Source: Streptomyces sp. Sge12
GTDB taxonomy: Bacteria; Actinomycetota; Actinomycetes; Streptomycetales; Streptomycetaceae
NCBI RefSeq assembly: GCF_002080455.1
Contig: NZ_CP020555.1
Coordinates: 1,302,001-1,366,000, forward strand
Direction: 5' to 3'
Length of the DNA stretch: 64,000 bases
Shown here piece after piece: positions 48,109-57,769 of the stretch (positions are counted from its first letter, which is position 1; every line of letters begins with the position of its first letter). The notes beneath the pieces are model-generated. The model was not told where the DNA came from and made no database searches. It worked only from the letters and a program-made list of their open reading frames with translations. The translations under genes and the position numbers were made by a program.

Positions 48109-48669
48109 TCAGTCGCGCGGGCGGGACCGGTGCGCCCGCCAGGCGGCCAGGGCCTCGGAGCGGGCTCCGTCGGGGTGCCGGGCGTGCCAGGCGCGCAGGA
48201 ACCGGTTGAACTCGAACTGCGCACCCACCTCCTGGGGTTCGGCCGCCTGCGCGCGGGTGGCGTGCCAATGGGCGACGGCCTGCGCGAGGGTGTGCCCCGC
48301 GTGCCGGGCGATGTAGTCGCGCATGAAGGCGTCGAAGTGGAACCCGGGTCCGATCTCCCGTAGGAAGTACGCGCGCAGCACCTGGCTGCAGCGCTGGCCC
48401 GGCGGGATCACGGTCGCTCCGGTGACGGGGGCGGCGAGCTGTCGCCCGCCCCGGCGGGGCGCGGGGGCCGCCGGGGCGGCGGGTGCGGGAAGTCCGTCGA
48501 GGGCGGCGGCGAGCCGCGCGGTCACGGCAGCCTTGCCACCCCCGGCCGGCAGGCCCATCTCCCGCGCGAGCGCGGTCAGTTCGGCCAGTGTCCAGTACCA
48601 GCGCAGCAGCTCGGCCCCGGACAGCGCAGCCGTCGGGGCGGGCCGGGATCCCGTCTCATTCGTACTCAC
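48109..48669 (-). CDS. SAP-domain protein of the DUF6434 type
   Basis: 186 residues. The N-terminal 60 residues match a SAP-like helix pair (LLRWYWTLAELTALAREMGLPAGGGKAAVTARLAAAL), usually nucleic-acid binding. The rest follows the DUF6434 pattern (VIPPGQRCSQVLRAYFLREIGPGFHFDAFMRDYIARH, FEFNRFLRAWHARHPDG). Found widely in actinomycetes and Firmicutes without known function. Divergent from the isochorismatase-fold gene by 75 bp. Confidence 0.82.
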   Translation of the reverse strand: MSTNETGSRPAPTAALSGAELLRWYWTLAELTALAREMGLPAGGGKAAVTARLAAALDGLPAPAAPAAPAPRRGGRQLAAPVTGATVIPPGQRCSQVLRAYFLREIGPGFHFDAFMRDYIARHAGHTLAQAVAHWHATRAQAAEPQEVGAQFEFNRFLRAWHARHPDGARSEALAAWRAHRSRPRD

Positions 48670-48744
48670 GTTCGTATTCTATGCGGCCTGCCGCGGCACC
48701 GGCCCCGGTCCGCACGCCCCCACCGTCCTTCGAGGAGAGAACCC

Positions 48745-49326
48745 ATGACTGCCGAACCGAACCGCCTCGTCCTCGGCGAGGACACCGCCCTGGTCCTGAT
48801 CGACCTCCAGAAGGGCATCCTCGGCCTGCCCACCGCGAAGCCCTCCGCCGGTGTCCTCGCGCAGGGGATCGCGCTCGCCGAGGCCTTCCGCGCCCACCGG
48901 CTGCCCGTGGTCCTGGTCAAGGTGGCGTGGTCCCCGGACGGCGGCGACCTGCCCACCGCGAACGTGGACCGCCCGGGCCCGGCCGCCGCGCCGCCCGCCG
49001 CCTTCTCCGAGATCCCCGCCGAGCTCGCCGCCCTCGGGGACGTGGTCGTCACCAAGCGCCACTGGGGCGCCTTCACCGGTACCGAGCTCGATCTCCAGCT
49101 GCGCCGCCGCGGAATCCACCGCATCGTGCTGGGCGGGATCTCCACCAGCGTCGGCGTCGAGTCCACGGCCCGTACGGCGTGGGAGCTCAGCTACGACCTG
49201 GTCTTCCCGGAGGACGCCACCGCCGACATCGACGCCGACTCCCACGCCCACACCTTCGGGAAGATCTTCCCGCGCATCGGCAAGGTCAGCACGACGGCCG
49301 AGGTCATCGCGGCCCTGAGCTCCTGA
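48745..49326 (+). CDS. Isochorismatase-fold hydrolase lacking the usual cysteine
   Basis: 193 residues; ATG with GAGGAG upstream. Asp20 (LIDLQKG) and Lys104 (VTKRHWGAF) of the family triad are present, but the position of the nucleophilic Cys is Gly137 (ISTSVGVESTAR). Cysteine-dependent amidases (nicotinamidase, N-carbamoylsarcosine amidase) need that Cys, whereas true isochorismatases such as EntB and PhzD also lack it. So it is either a non-cysteine hydrolase or has lost activity; no isochorismate pathway genes are nearby. Confidence 0.88.
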   Translation: MTAEPNRLVLGEDTALVLIDLQKGILGLPTAKPSAGVLAQGIALAEAFRAHRLPVVLVKVAWSPDGGDLPTANVDRPGPAAAPPAAFSEIPAELAALGDVVVTKRHWGAFTGTELDLQLRRRGIHRIVLGGISTSVGVESTARTAWELSYDLVFPEDATADIDADSHAHTFGKIFPRIGKVSTTAEVIAALSS

Positions 49327-49419
49327 CCGCTTCCACCACCCGGAACCGGACGCCGGGGGCGTTCACCCGTAACCGGGCGGGCGCCCGTGGGTTAGCAGCG
49401 AGAAGGTGAAGGAGTTCTC

Positions 49420-51366
49420 ATGGCGCAGCGGCACACCACGTCCCTACGGCTGCGCCTTCGCTACCGGTTCGACCATCTGGTGGCGGGCGGGACCACCGCG
49501 CTCATCGGCTGGTTCGCCCTGGCCTGCCTCGCCGTCGTGGTCCCGGCGAGCACCGTGCTCGTCTGGGCCGACCGGGCCGCCCCGGCGACCCTGTCGGGCC
49601 GGCTCGCCGCCGTGTGGGTCAGCGTCGGGCAGACGCTCAAGATCGGCGGCGCGCTGGGCTCGCCCCTCTACGTCCTGGCCTCCGTGGCGCTCGCCCTGGT
49701 CGCCCTGCTGTTCGTGTCCACGCTGGTCGGCCTGATCACCACCGGCATCAACGGACGCATCATGGAGCTGCGCCTCGGCCACTCCACGGTGCTGGAGTCC
49801 GGGCACACCGTCGTACTGGGCTGGTCCGACCAGATCTTCCCGGTGGTCGGGGAGCTGGTGGCGGCGAATTCCAACCAGCGCCGGTCGGTGGTCGCCGTCC
49901 TCGCCCCGAAGGACAAGGTGGAGATGGAGGACGAGCTCGCCACCTCCGTCGCCGCCACCGGCACGACGAGGATCATCTGCCGCAACGGCCGCACCACCGA
50001 CCCCCTGGAGCTCGCCCGGGTGAGTCCGCGGACCGCGAAGGCCGTGCTCGTGCTGCCCCCGGAGGGGGAGACCGGCGACGCCCACGTGGTGAAGACCCTG
50101 CTCGCCCTCGACGCGGCGGACCCCGAGCCCGGTGGGGCGGTGGTGGTCGCCGCCGTCCGCGACACCCGCAACCACGTCACCGCCCGGCTGGCCGCCGGGC
50201 CCGGCGGGCACGTCCTGTGCGTCGACGACATCATCGCCCGGCTCCTCGTCCAGACCGCCCGCGAGCCCGGGCTGTCGCTCCTCTACCAGGACCTGCTCGA
50301 CTTCGCCGGCGACGAGTTCTACACCGCCCCGGCCCGGGGCCTTGCCGGACGCACCTTCGGCGAGGCCCTGCTGGCGTTCACCACGTCCTCGGTGGTGGGC
50401 CTGCTGCACCCCGACGGCGAGGTCTCGCTCAACCCGGACCCCGCCACGGCGATCGGCGCGGACGACCTGATCGTCCTCGTCTCCCGGGACGACGACACGG
50501 CCGTGCAGGAGGACGCGTCCCCCTTCGTCGAGGAGGACGCGATCGTCACGGCCCGCCCCGAGGAACCCGCGGCCCAACGGCTGCTCCTCCTCGGCTGGAA
50601 CCGGCGCGCTCCGCTCGTCGTGGAGCAGCTCGACCGGTTCGTGAGCCCCGGGACCACCCTCGACGTGGTCTCGCTCGGCGACGAGACGACGATGCGCTGC
50701 ACCTCCGGCATCTCGGGAGTGCGCAGCCGCCTCGAAGTGGACTTCCGCAGCGGGGACATCACCGATCCCCAGCTGCTGGCCAAGCTGGACGTGCCCTCGT
50801 ACGACAGTGTGATCGTCATCGGGGAGACGGAGTACGAGGCCGTCTGCCCGGGGCCGCTGCCGCCCGCCCGCGCGATCGACCTCGCCCTCGAGACCGGGGC
50901 CCGGACGGACGACCGGACGCTGGTCACGCTGCTGCACCTGCGGGCCATCGGGCAGGCGGCGGGGCGGGAGCTGTCGCTCACCACGGAGATGTCCGACGAC
51001 GGCAACCGGCTGCTCGCGCCGGGCCGGGAGGGCGCCGACTTCATCGTCAGCGGCCGACTGATCAGTCTGCTCATGACCCAGATCTCGGAGAGCCGCCATC
51101 TCGCGAAGGTCTTCGACGAGTTGTTCCGGGCCGAGGGGAACGAGCTGCACCTCAAGCCGGTCGCCGACTACGTGCGCACCGACCGCGAGGTGCCCTTCGC
51201 CACCCTCGTCGAGTCGGCGCGCCGCCGCCGCGAGTGCGCGGTCGGCTACCGGCTGCGCGCCGAGACCGGCACGGGCCCCGCGTACGGGGTGCGGCTCAAT
51301 CCGGACAAGCGGCAGCGGGTCCGCTTCGGCGAGCACGACTGGCTGATCGTGCTCGCCGAGAGCTGA
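49420..51366 (+). CDS. CASTOR/POLLUX-type ion channel with RCK-like domains
   Basis: 648 residues from an ATG with AAGGAG upstream. Two N-terminal membrane segments (about 25-50 and 80-105) flank a pore region, and the helix after them (STLVGLITTGINGRIMELRLGHSTVLESGHTVVLGWSD) is the signature of the CASTOR/POLLUX/DMI1 family. Two TrkA-N/RCK-type nucleotide-binding domains follow (about 125-370 and 385-640). Plant relatives are nuclear-envelope cation channels required for symbiosis; bacterial ones are presumed potassium or calcium channels. Single-gene unit. Confidence 0.9.
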   Translation: MAQRHTTSLRLRLRYRFDHLVAGGTTALIGWFALACLAVVVPASTVLVWADRAAPATLSGRLAAVWVSVGQTLKIGGALGSPLYVLASVALALVALLFVSTLVGLITTGINGRIMELRLGHSTVLESGHTVVLGWSDQIFPVVGELVAANSNQRRSVVAVLAPKDKVEMEDELATSVAATGTTRIICRNGRTTDPLELARVSPRTAKAVLVLPPEGETGDAHVVKTLLALDAADPEPGGAVVVAAVRDTRNHVTARLAAGPGGHVLCVDDIIARLLVQTAREPGLSLLYQDLLDFAGDEFYTAPARGLAGRTFGEALLAFTTSSVVGLLHPDGEVSLNPDPATAIGADDLIVLVSRDDDTAVQEDASPFVEEDAIVTARPEEPAAQRLLLLGWNRRAPLVVEQLDRFVSPGTTLDVVSLGDETTMRCTSGISGVRSRLEVDFRSGDITDPQLLAKLDVPSYDSVIVIGETEYEAVCPGPLPPARAIDLALETGARTDDRTLVTLLHLRAIGQAAGRELSLTTEMSDDGNRLLAPGREGADFIVSGRLISLLMTQISESRHLAKVFDELFRAEGNELHLKPVADYVRTDREVPFATLVESARRRRECAVGYRLRAETGTGPAYGVRLNPDKRQRVRFGEHDWLIVLAES

Positions 51367-51432
51367 GGCGGCCACCGGTCCCGGTCACCGGAAGGTCGCG
51401 ATCACCGGATCGGTCGTCGCGTTCGCGTGGGT

Positions 51433-53394
51433 TCAGAGGGTTGAGTGGACCTCGAGGGCGGTGCGTACCGCGGATTCCAGGGCGCCCTCGATCCACGCCG
51501 GCTTGATGGAGGTGTGGCACCCGGCGAAGTGCAGGTTCCCCTCGGCCTTGCGGACGTGGGGGAAGAGCTCGGTGTGCTGGCCGGGCAGCAGCACGGAGGC
51601 CTCGCCGTAGGCGTACGGGTCGCGCATCCAGGACTGGGTGCGCCCCACGCCGGTGTAGAACACCTCGATCCGCTGCCCGAACACCTCCTGCACCCCGGCG
51701 AGGGCCCGGGGGTAGCGCTCCTCGTCGTCCAGGGAGTCCCACTTCAGGGCGTCGTCCGACCAGCTGTAGGAGGCGAGCACGACCCCGCCCGCGCTGCCCT
51801 CGACGGGGTAGGAGGGCTGGAACATGAAGCGGTTGGGGTTGTCGGTGGCCGAGCCGCCGCCGATGACGTGGGCCGCCTCGGGCTGGTCGCGGGTGACCCC
51901 GCGGCAGGCCGCGTAGTGGGCCCGCTGCGCGGTGGAGATGCCGCGGTCGGAGACGGAGGAGTGGGCGCCCAGCAGCGTGCCGTCCGCCGGGGTCTGCCCG
52001 AGCTGGTACTTGCGGTACAGGCCGGGCTGTACCGCCTCCAGCTCGCGCTTCCAGTCTGCCTCGTCGAACTCCCACCAGCGGCGGCTGAATTCGAGCAGGA
52101 CCTTGGTGGCGGCGTCGTAGTGCAGCTCGGTGATCGCGCGCCGCTTGCCGTACGAGAGCGCGGGCGCGACCGGGATGTGGCGCAGCCCGGAGAAGGGCAC
52201 GGTGATGATCGCGGTGTCGCCGGTGAAGGTCTCGCGCTGCACGGCGCTGCCGCCGCGGCCCTCGGAGACGGTCTCGATGCGGACCTCGCCCTCCCCGTGG
52301 GTGATGCGGGTGGCCCGGCGGTCGAGCCGTACGAGGTCCTCGACGCGGGCGTAGAGCGCGTCGGCCAGGGTGGCGGTGCCGCCGGGCAGTTCGAAGAAGG
52401 CGGTGTCCGGGCTGATCAGCGAGGCTCCGATGAAGCTGTGCACGAAGGCCAGGTGCAGGCGCGAGGTGAGGTTCTCGACGGTTCCGATCAGGTCGATCGT
52501 CCGCTCGTCGAGCTTCGCCTCCTCGGTCAGATAGCGGTACATCGACATGTGGCCGTAGCGCTGGATGACGCGCGCCCAGCCCTCGACGAGCTGCTTGTCC
52601 TTCTTGCCCTCGATCTCCCTGCGCACGGGGGCGAAGGCGTTGCGGACGATCTGCGCGGCCGGCACGCCCTCGTAGGCCGCGGGGACCCCGAAGGACTTGT
52701 TGAGGGCCTGGGGGCTGCGCGCGTAGTCGGCGCGGCGGACGCGGATCCCGTTGACGAAGATCCACGTACGGTAGGCGGGGCGACCGGACCCGTCGACGTC
52801 GACCAGGTGGAAGCGCCTGCGCTTCAGCCCGAGACTGTCGATCAGCCCGGTGACCAGGGGGTGGCTGTCGGGGATGCGCATCGCGCCGGCCTCGGCGTAC
52901 TGCTTGGGGTCGGCGAAGGGGGCCGCGGACTTCTCGTGGCCGCCGGCCCGGAAGGTCTTGATCCGGCCGCCCACCCGATTGCCGTTGGCCTCGATGACGG
53001 TGACCCGGTGTCCGGCTTCGCGCAGCAGGTGGGCGGCGGTGAGCCCGGCGGGTCCGGCGCCGACGATCAGGACCTTCTTGCGGGTGCGGGAGCGGGGCAG
53101 GCCGTGCTTCAGGAGGATGTCGGAGTAACGGGGCACCAGGGGCTCGTCGTCCTCGTCCCGGACGAGGACGGCGCGGGCGATGGTGAGGCAGGTCTCCCAG
53201 TCGGGGCGCGCGGAGCCGGACGGCGCCTGCGGGGTCCCGGCGGACGCCGCGGCGACCGACAGGGCCCCGGCTCCCGCGACGGCGGCCGCGCCGGCGATGA
53301 CGGTGCGGCGGGAGGGGCGGCGGGCGGGTGCCGGGGCCGTTTCGTCCGGGGTGCCGGGCGTGTGGTCGGGTGCGGAACCGGGTTCAATGATCAT
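51433..53394 (-). CDS. Tat-secreted flavin amine oxidase, L-amino-acid/L-glutamate oxidase-like
   Basis: 653 residues. Twin-arginine signal ([17 protein letters not shown]) at about 25-50. The FAD-binding Rossmann motif is [30 protein letters not shown], followed by GGRIKTF. The flavin-contact end is [25 protein letters not shown]. Features such as [16 protein letters not shown] and [17 protein letters not shown] are typical of the secreted Streptomyces L-glutamate oxidase group (about 700 residues); exact substrate cannot be read. It makes hydrogen peroxide and ammonia outside the cell. Confidence 0.9.
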   Translation of the reverse strand: MIIEPGSAPDHTPGTPDETAPAPARRPSRRTVIAGAAAVAGAGALSVAAASAGTPQAPSGSARPDWETCLTIARAVLVRDEDDEPLVPRYSDILLKHGLPRSRTRKKVLIVGAGPAGLTAAHLLREAGHRVTVIEANGNRVGGRIKTFRAGGHEKSAAPFADPKQYAEAGAMRIPDSHPLVTGLIDSLGLKRRRFHLVDVDGSGRPAYRTWIFVNGIRVRRADYARSPQALNKSFGVPAAYEGVPAAQIVRNAFAPVRREIEGKKDKQLVEGWARVIQRYGHMSMYRYLTEEAKLDERTIDLIGTVENLTSRLHLAFVHSFIGASLISPDTAFFELPGGTATLADALYARVEDLVRLDRRATRITHGEGEVRIETVSEGRGGSAVQRETFTGDTAIITVPFSGLRHIPVAPALSYGKRRAITELHYDAATKVLLEFSRRWWEFDEADWKRELEAVQPGLYRKYQLGQTPADGTLLGAHSSVSDRGISTAQRAHYAACRGVTRDQPEAAHVIGGGSATDNPNRFMFQPSYPVEGSAGGVVLASYSWSDDALKWDSLDDEERYPRALAGVQEVFGQRIEVFYTGVGRTQSWMRDPYAYGEASVLLPGQHTELFPHVRKAEGNLHFAGCHTSIKPAWIEGALESAVRTALEVHSTL

Positions 53395-53535
53395 GGATCA
53401 ACTCTCGCGGCCGCCAAGCGCCTTGATCACCCAAAGCCGCCCGGAAGGGGAACAATCACCCGGACGTGCGGTGCGTGCCGCGCGACACTGACGAACGGGC
53501 ATTCGCCTGCGTCGGACGGTGCGGGCCGCGGCGGT

Positions 53536-54273
53536 TCAGTGGATCCGGCGCACCCGCTGGCTCGTCAGTTCGTACCGGGCCCCGACGATGGCCAGCTCTC
53601 CGGCGGCGACCTTGGCCGCGAGCTCCGGTTCCGCGGCCAGCCGCGCCCGCACCAGCCGTACGTTCGCGGTGATCGCGGCGTCGATCCGCGCGGCGCCGCG
53701 CAGAGTGCGGTCGATCGCCGGGTGGATCTGGTCGACCAGGTACTGCATGTGGCCGGGCAGCGGCGCCCCTCCCCCGGCGGCCCGGACGGCCGCGGCGACC
53801 GCCCCGCACGACTGGTGCCCGAGGACGACGACCAGCGGGATGCCCAGTTCGAGGACACCGTAGGCGATGCTCCCGAGCACGGCCTCGTCCAGTACCTCGC
53901 CCGCCGACCGTACGGTCAGCAGGTCGCCGAGGCCCTGGTCGAAGACCAGCTCCGGGGGCACGCGCGAGTCGATGCAGCCGAGGACGACGGCGAAGGGGTG
54001 CTGGCCGCCGACGAGGGTCTGCCGCACGATCCGCGTCTCGTCGGGGTGCCGCTCGTGCAGGGTCCGCCAGCGCGCGTTCCCCGCCTCCAGTTCCACCAGC
54101 GCGGAGCGGGGGGTGGCGGGCCGGACGCGTCCGGGCCCCCCGGTGACGGGGGCGTCCGGGGTGCGGGGGGAACCGGCCACCAGGCCGGCCGCCAGGGCCA
54201 CCGTGCCGGTCAGTACCACCCGGAGCAGCCGGCGCCGCCCGGGGCCGCCGCGACTTTCAGCATGGATGCTCAT
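53536..54273 (-). CDS. Beta-class carbonic anhydrase with N-terminal export segment
   Basis: 245 residues. Zinc ligands Cys100, His153 and Cys156 are in GCIDSR and GHQSCG; the Asp102-Arg104 dyad is present. An N-terminal basic-hydrophobic segment (GRRRLLRVVLTGTVALAAG) with a weak twin-arginine pattern suggests export or membrane anchoring, unlike the usual cytoplasmic beta enzymes. No Shine-Dalgarno is seen at the ATG; a TATGCATA palindrome about 20 bases upstream hints at a nearby promoter and a very short leader. Confidence 0.92.
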   Translation of the reverse strand: MSIHAESRGGPGRRRLLRVVLTGTVALAAGLVAGSPRTPDAPVTGGPGRVRPATPRSALVELEAGNARWRTLHERHPDETRIVRQTLVGGQHPFAVVLGCIDSRVPPELVFDQGLGDLLTVRSAGEVLDEAVLGSIAYGVLELGIPLVVVLGHQSCGAVAAAVRAAGGGAPLPGHMQYLVDQIHPAIDRTLRGAARIDAAITANVRLVRARLAAEPELAAKVAAGELAIVGARYELTSQRVRRIH

Positions 54274-54446
54274 ATCGGAACAAACTATGCATATCCCCTG
54301 GCGAAGAGTGGGTGCCGCTCCTGGGAGGCCCTCGGCGGCGCCGCCACCCGCTGCGAGAAGGAGGACGCGTTCGTCCTCGCCGCCGGGTGCGCCGATCGGG
54401 GCCGGGCGGCGGCCCCGGCCCCCGTGGGGAGGGCGCGGGGCCGCGT

Positions 54447-56264
54447 TCAGCCGACGTCGGAGTGTGCGGCGGCGGTGCCGTCGAGAAAGCCCCCCGACTG
54501 GTGCTGCCACAGCTTCGCGTAGGCGCCCTCCGAGGCGAGCAGCTCCTGGTGCGTGCCGTGCTCGACGATGCGTCCGCGGTCGAGGACGACGAGCCGGTCC
54601 ATGTTCGCGACCGTGCTCAGCCGGTGGGCCACCACGAGGGCCGTCCGTCCCTCCATGAGCCGCCACAGCGCCTCCTGGACCAGGATCTCGCTCTCGGAGT
54701 CGAGGGCGCTGGTCGCCTCGTCGAGCAGCAGGATCGGCGCGTCGCGCAGGATCGCCCGGGCGAGCGCGACGCGCTGGCGCTGCCCCCCGGACAGCTTGAC
54801 GCCGCGCTCGCCGACCATGGTGTCGAAGCCGTCCGGCAGGGCCTCGGTGAACTCCGTGACGTGCGCCGCCTCGGCCGCCCGGCGGATCTCGGCCTCGGTG
54901 GCGTCCGGGCGGGCGAAGGCGATGTTCTCCCGCAGGGTGCGGTGGAACATCGCCGGGTCCTGCGGGACGTAGGCGATCAGGCTGCGCAGGTCGGCCTGGC
55001 GCAGTCGGCTGATGTCCTGGCCGCCGATCAGGATCCGGCCGGCCTCGATGTCCGTCATCCGCATCAGCAGCCGGGTGAGCGTGGTCTTGCCGCCACCCGA
55101 GCGGCCGACGAGGCCGATCTTCGTCCCGCCGGGCACGTCGAGGTCGAGTCCCTCGAAGAGGGGCTTCCCGCCGCCGTGGGCGAAGGTGACCCGTTCGAAG
55201 CGGACGTCGCGGGGCCCGGGCCGCAGCGGTTCGGGCGAGACCGGGTCGACCACGGTCGGCGGCGTCAGGAGCAGTTCGGTGAACTGCCCGGCCTCCGTCA
55301 TCGAGCTCTCCAGGCGGCGGTAGATCTGGTTGAACTCGAACATGATCCGCGTGGCGCTGGCGTAGTAGGTGAAGGCGACGATGACCGCCTCCACGCCGTG
55401 TTCGCCCCCGCCCAGCGTGACGGCGAGGAGCAGTCCCAGTGCGTTGGTCAGTACGGACATCGGCGCGACCACCGTGTCGATGCGCAGGTTGCCGTAGTCC
55501 CAGGAACGCAGGGTGAGCCGGCGCGACTGCGCGACGCGCGACCGGTGTTCGGCGGCCTCGCGCTCCTCGGCGGCGAACGCCCGGACCGTGTCCATGTTCA
55601 TCAGGCTGTCGGCGACGTGGCCCGACACCCGGGCGATGGCCTCCTCGCGCTGGGCGACGAGGGTCTGGCGGCGCCGGATCAGCGGCGCCACGCCCAGCGC
55701 GGTCACGGCGATCAGGACGAGCAACCCGGCCACGAGCAGCGGGTCGTACTGCCAGAGCACGACGGAGGCGAACAGCAGCGGTACGAAGCTGCCCATGACC
55801 GAGAAGGTCAGGGTGTCGACGAACTCCTCGAAGCGGGAGGCGAAGCTCAGCACCCGTTTGGTCAGCGATCCGGCGAAGTTGTCGTGGAAGAACGCGGCGT
55901 CCTTGGCGAACAGTTCGTCCATGCCGACCACGTAGAGGTGCTCGATGCCGCGGGCGTCGAGGCGGTTGAGGCAGTGCAGCCCGACGCGCCACAGCGCTTC
56001 CGCGAGCAGCAGCACCCCGGCGAAGCCGAGGACGTACGGCAGCATGGCGTCGACGGTGGTGCTGCCGCCGCCGGAGATGCGGCCGACGAGCTTGGCGACG
56101 ATCAGCGGCGCGATGTAGTTGATGCCGATGTTGCCCAGCGCCGGGAGCAGCATCGCGGGAGCGGTCAGCCAGCGAAGGCGGGCCAACTCCCGTCCGTAGT
56201 AGCGAAGTGCGAGGAGTACCGAGCCCCTGCCCGGTGAACCTTCGGCCGATCCAGGCGTTCCCAT
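54447..56264 (-). CDS. ABC exporter, fused permease-ATPase
   Basis: 605 residues from the ATG at 56264. An N-terminal transmembrane domain of six segments (about 40-320) is followed by one ATPase: Walker A GRSGGGKTT, signature LSGGQ, Walker B ILLLDEATSALD and the H-loop VAHRLST. A half-size exporter that should act as a homodimer, since no partner is adjacent. Substrate unknown. Confidence 0.92.
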   Translation of the reverse strand: MGTPGSAEGSPGRGSVLLALRYYGRELARLRWLTAPAMLLPALGNIGINYIAPLIVAKLVGRISGGGSTTVDAMLPYVLGFAGVLLLAEALWRVGLHCLNRLDARGIEHLYVVGMDELFAKDAAFFHDNFAGSLTKRVLSFASRFEEFVDTLTFSVMGSFVPLLFASVVLWQYDPLLVAGLLVLIAVTALGVAPLIRRRQTLVAQREEAIARVSGHVADSLMNMDTVRAFAAEEREAAEHRSRVAQSRRLTLRSWDYGNLRIDTVVAPMSVLTNALGLLLAVTLGGGEHGVEAVIVAFTYYASATRIMFEFNQIYRRLESSMTEAGQFTELLLTPPTVVDPVSPEPLRPGPRDVRFERVTFAHGGGKPLFEGLDLDVPGGTKIGLVGRSGGGKTTLTRLLMRMTDIEAGRILIGGQDISRLRQADLRSLIAYVPQDPAMFHRTLRENIAFARPDATEAEIRRAAEAAHVTEFTEALPDGFDTMVGERGVKLSGGQRQRVALARAILRDAPILLLDEATSALDSESEILVQEALWRLMEGRTALVVAHRLSTVANMDRLVVLDRGRIVEHGTHQELLASEGAYAKLWQHQSGGFLDGTAAAHSDVG

Positions 56265-56382
56265 TACAACCCTGTGCTGTCGTGTGGCGGGAGGTTTGCA
56301 GGAACCGAAGTCTCCCGCGGCAGCGTTCGCCGGGTCCAAGGATTTTCCCGGATGGCGGTATGTCGTCCCCGATCGTCCCGCC

Positions 56383-56426
56383 GGACCACGGGCCGCTCCG
56401 GATCGCTCCGGAGCGGCCCGTGGTCC
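56383..56426 (-). terminator. Terminator hairpin after the deiminase gene
   Basis: Perfect 20-bp stem (56383-56402 with 56407-56426) and loop TCGC, 21 bp past the stop codon of the deiminase gene. Confidence 0.85.
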
Positions 56427-56447
56427 TTGTGCCGGGCTGCGGGACGG

Positions 56448-57611
56448 CTACGGGACGGGCTGCTGCTGGGTGACGCAGTGGATCCCGCCGCCGCCGGTGC
56501 CGAGCCGGTCGATGTTGAGCTGCTCGACGGTGCGGCCCGGGTAGAGCCGGGCGAGGGTGGCTCTGGCCGCGGTGTCGGCCCGGGTGTCGCCGAAGTGGGC
56601 GCTGATGACTGCGCCGTTGCACAGGTAGTAGTTGGCGTAGGAGGCGAGGAAGTCCGGGTTGGAGGAGCGGATCCGGTTGTAGTCCGGGCCCTGGATCTGA
56701 TCGACCGTCATGCGCGTGCCGTCGGCGGCGGTGGACGCCGACAGGATCTGGTACTGCTGGCGCGCGTCCTTGGCGTACACGTCGCTGTCCGAGGCCAGGG
56801 GCATCTGGACGGCGGCCCGGCCGGGGGCGAGGAAGCGCGAGGTCGCGTCGACGTGGTCGTCGGTGATGTCCTGGCCCTTCACCCCGTCGAACCAGATGAC
56901 CTTGGAGGCGCCGTACGCGGCGAGCATCGCGGACTCGATCTGCGCCTGGGTCTTGTTGGGGTTGCGGTTCTTGTTCACCAGGCTGCTGCGGGTGGCCATC
57001 AGGGTGCCGGCGCCGTCCTGTTCGATCGCACCGCCCTCGCCCACCAGGGCGGCGGAGGTGAAGGGGACCCCGACATAGGAGGCGATCCGTCCGGCGACCA
57101 GGTTGTCCCGGGAGTGGGCCTGCTTCTTGCCCCAGCCGTTGAAGTTGAGGCCGACGGCGTCCAGGCCGCCGGATCCGTTGGTGCGGAAGACGGGTCCCGT
57201 GTCGCGCATCCAGCAGTCGTCGACGGGGATGGTGCTGATGACGGTGACGGTGGGGCCGCACATCGAGCGGGCCTTGGCGGCGCTGGCGGAGTTGGCGCAG
57301 AGGAGGACGGGCTCGTACTTGGCGATGGTGCGTGCGATGAGCGCGATGTCCTGCTGGACGCCGCCGAGCGTGTTGCCCCAGATGGAGGTGCTGTCCGGCC
57401 AGGCCATCCAGGTACGGGTGTGGCGGACGTCCTCGATCGGCACACGGAAGGCGCCCGCCGCCGCCGGGCGGATCGCGGCCGCGGCGCCGGCCCGCCCCTC
57501 GGTCGCCGCCAGGGCGGCCGCGGCGGCGGTGAGTCCCGCCGCCGCGAGGAACCTGCGTCTGCCCATGCCCATACCCTCGCCTGCGGGCCGGTTCACTGCG
57601 TGATCGTTCAT
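56448..57611 (-). CDS. Agmatine deiminase-family enzyme with Tat-type signal
   Basis: 387 residues from an ATG at 57611 with GGAGGA eight bases upstream. The N-terminus carries a Tat-like signal (GMGRRRFLAAAGLTAAAAALAA). The guanidino-hydrolase fold is complete: DDCWMRDTGP, GGEGGAIEQDG-type segment, DDHVDATSRFLAPG and the nucleophile Cys379 in GGGGIHCVTQQ. The family includes agmatine deiminases and peptidyl-arginine deiminases of Porphyromonas type. Agmatine deiminases are usually cytoplasmic, so export is unusual. Divergent from a TetR gene. Confidence 0.9.
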   Translation of the reverse strand: MNDHAVNRPAGEGMGMGRRRFLAAAGLTAAAAALAATEGRAGAAAAIRPAAAGAFRVPIEDVRHTRTWMAWPDSTSIWGNTLGGVQQDIALIARTIAKYEPVLLCANSASAAKARSMCGPTVTVISTIPVDDCWMRDTGPVFRTNGSGGLDAVGLNFNGWGKKQAHSRDNLVAGRIASYVGVPFTSAALVGEGGAIEQDGAGTLMATRSSLVNKNRNPNKTQAQIESAMLAAYGASKVIWFDGVKGQDITDDHVDATSRFLAPGRAAVQMPLASDSDVYAKDARQQYQILSASTAADGTRMTVDQIQGPDYNRIRSSNPDFLASYANYYLCNGAVISAHFGDTRADTAARATLARLYPGRTVEQLNIDRLGTGGGGIHCVTQQQPVP

Positions 57612-57675
57612 GTGGGGGTTCCTCCGATGGCTCAACTCCCCGCGGGGACAGCGGGGTTGACCGGAAAGCTAAAAC

Positions 57676-57693
57676 TGGCCAAGCGCTCGGTCA
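57676..57693. promoter_or_regulatory. TetR-type operator between deiminase and regulator genes
   Basis: TGGCCAAGCGCTCGGTCA matches its reverse complement at 14 of 18 positions with the perfect core AGCGCT. It lies in the 158-bp divergent region. A second inverted pair, GTGAT (57709) and ATCAC (57720), is close by. Confidence 0.62.
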
Positions 57694-57769
57694 ATAGTTT
57701 GGACGAGGTGATTCCGGTGGATCACCCAAAGCCCCAGGTCGCACGTGAAAGGCTGGTTAGAGTGACGCC

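Noticed and set aside
48048..48209. A plus-strand start MRKIALMADHWPAADA before the SAP-domain gene
   Set aside because: The first 20 residues look natural, but the frame then runs as Arg/Gly-rich sequence antisense to the SAP/DUF6434 gene and has no ribosome site. At most it is a remnant.
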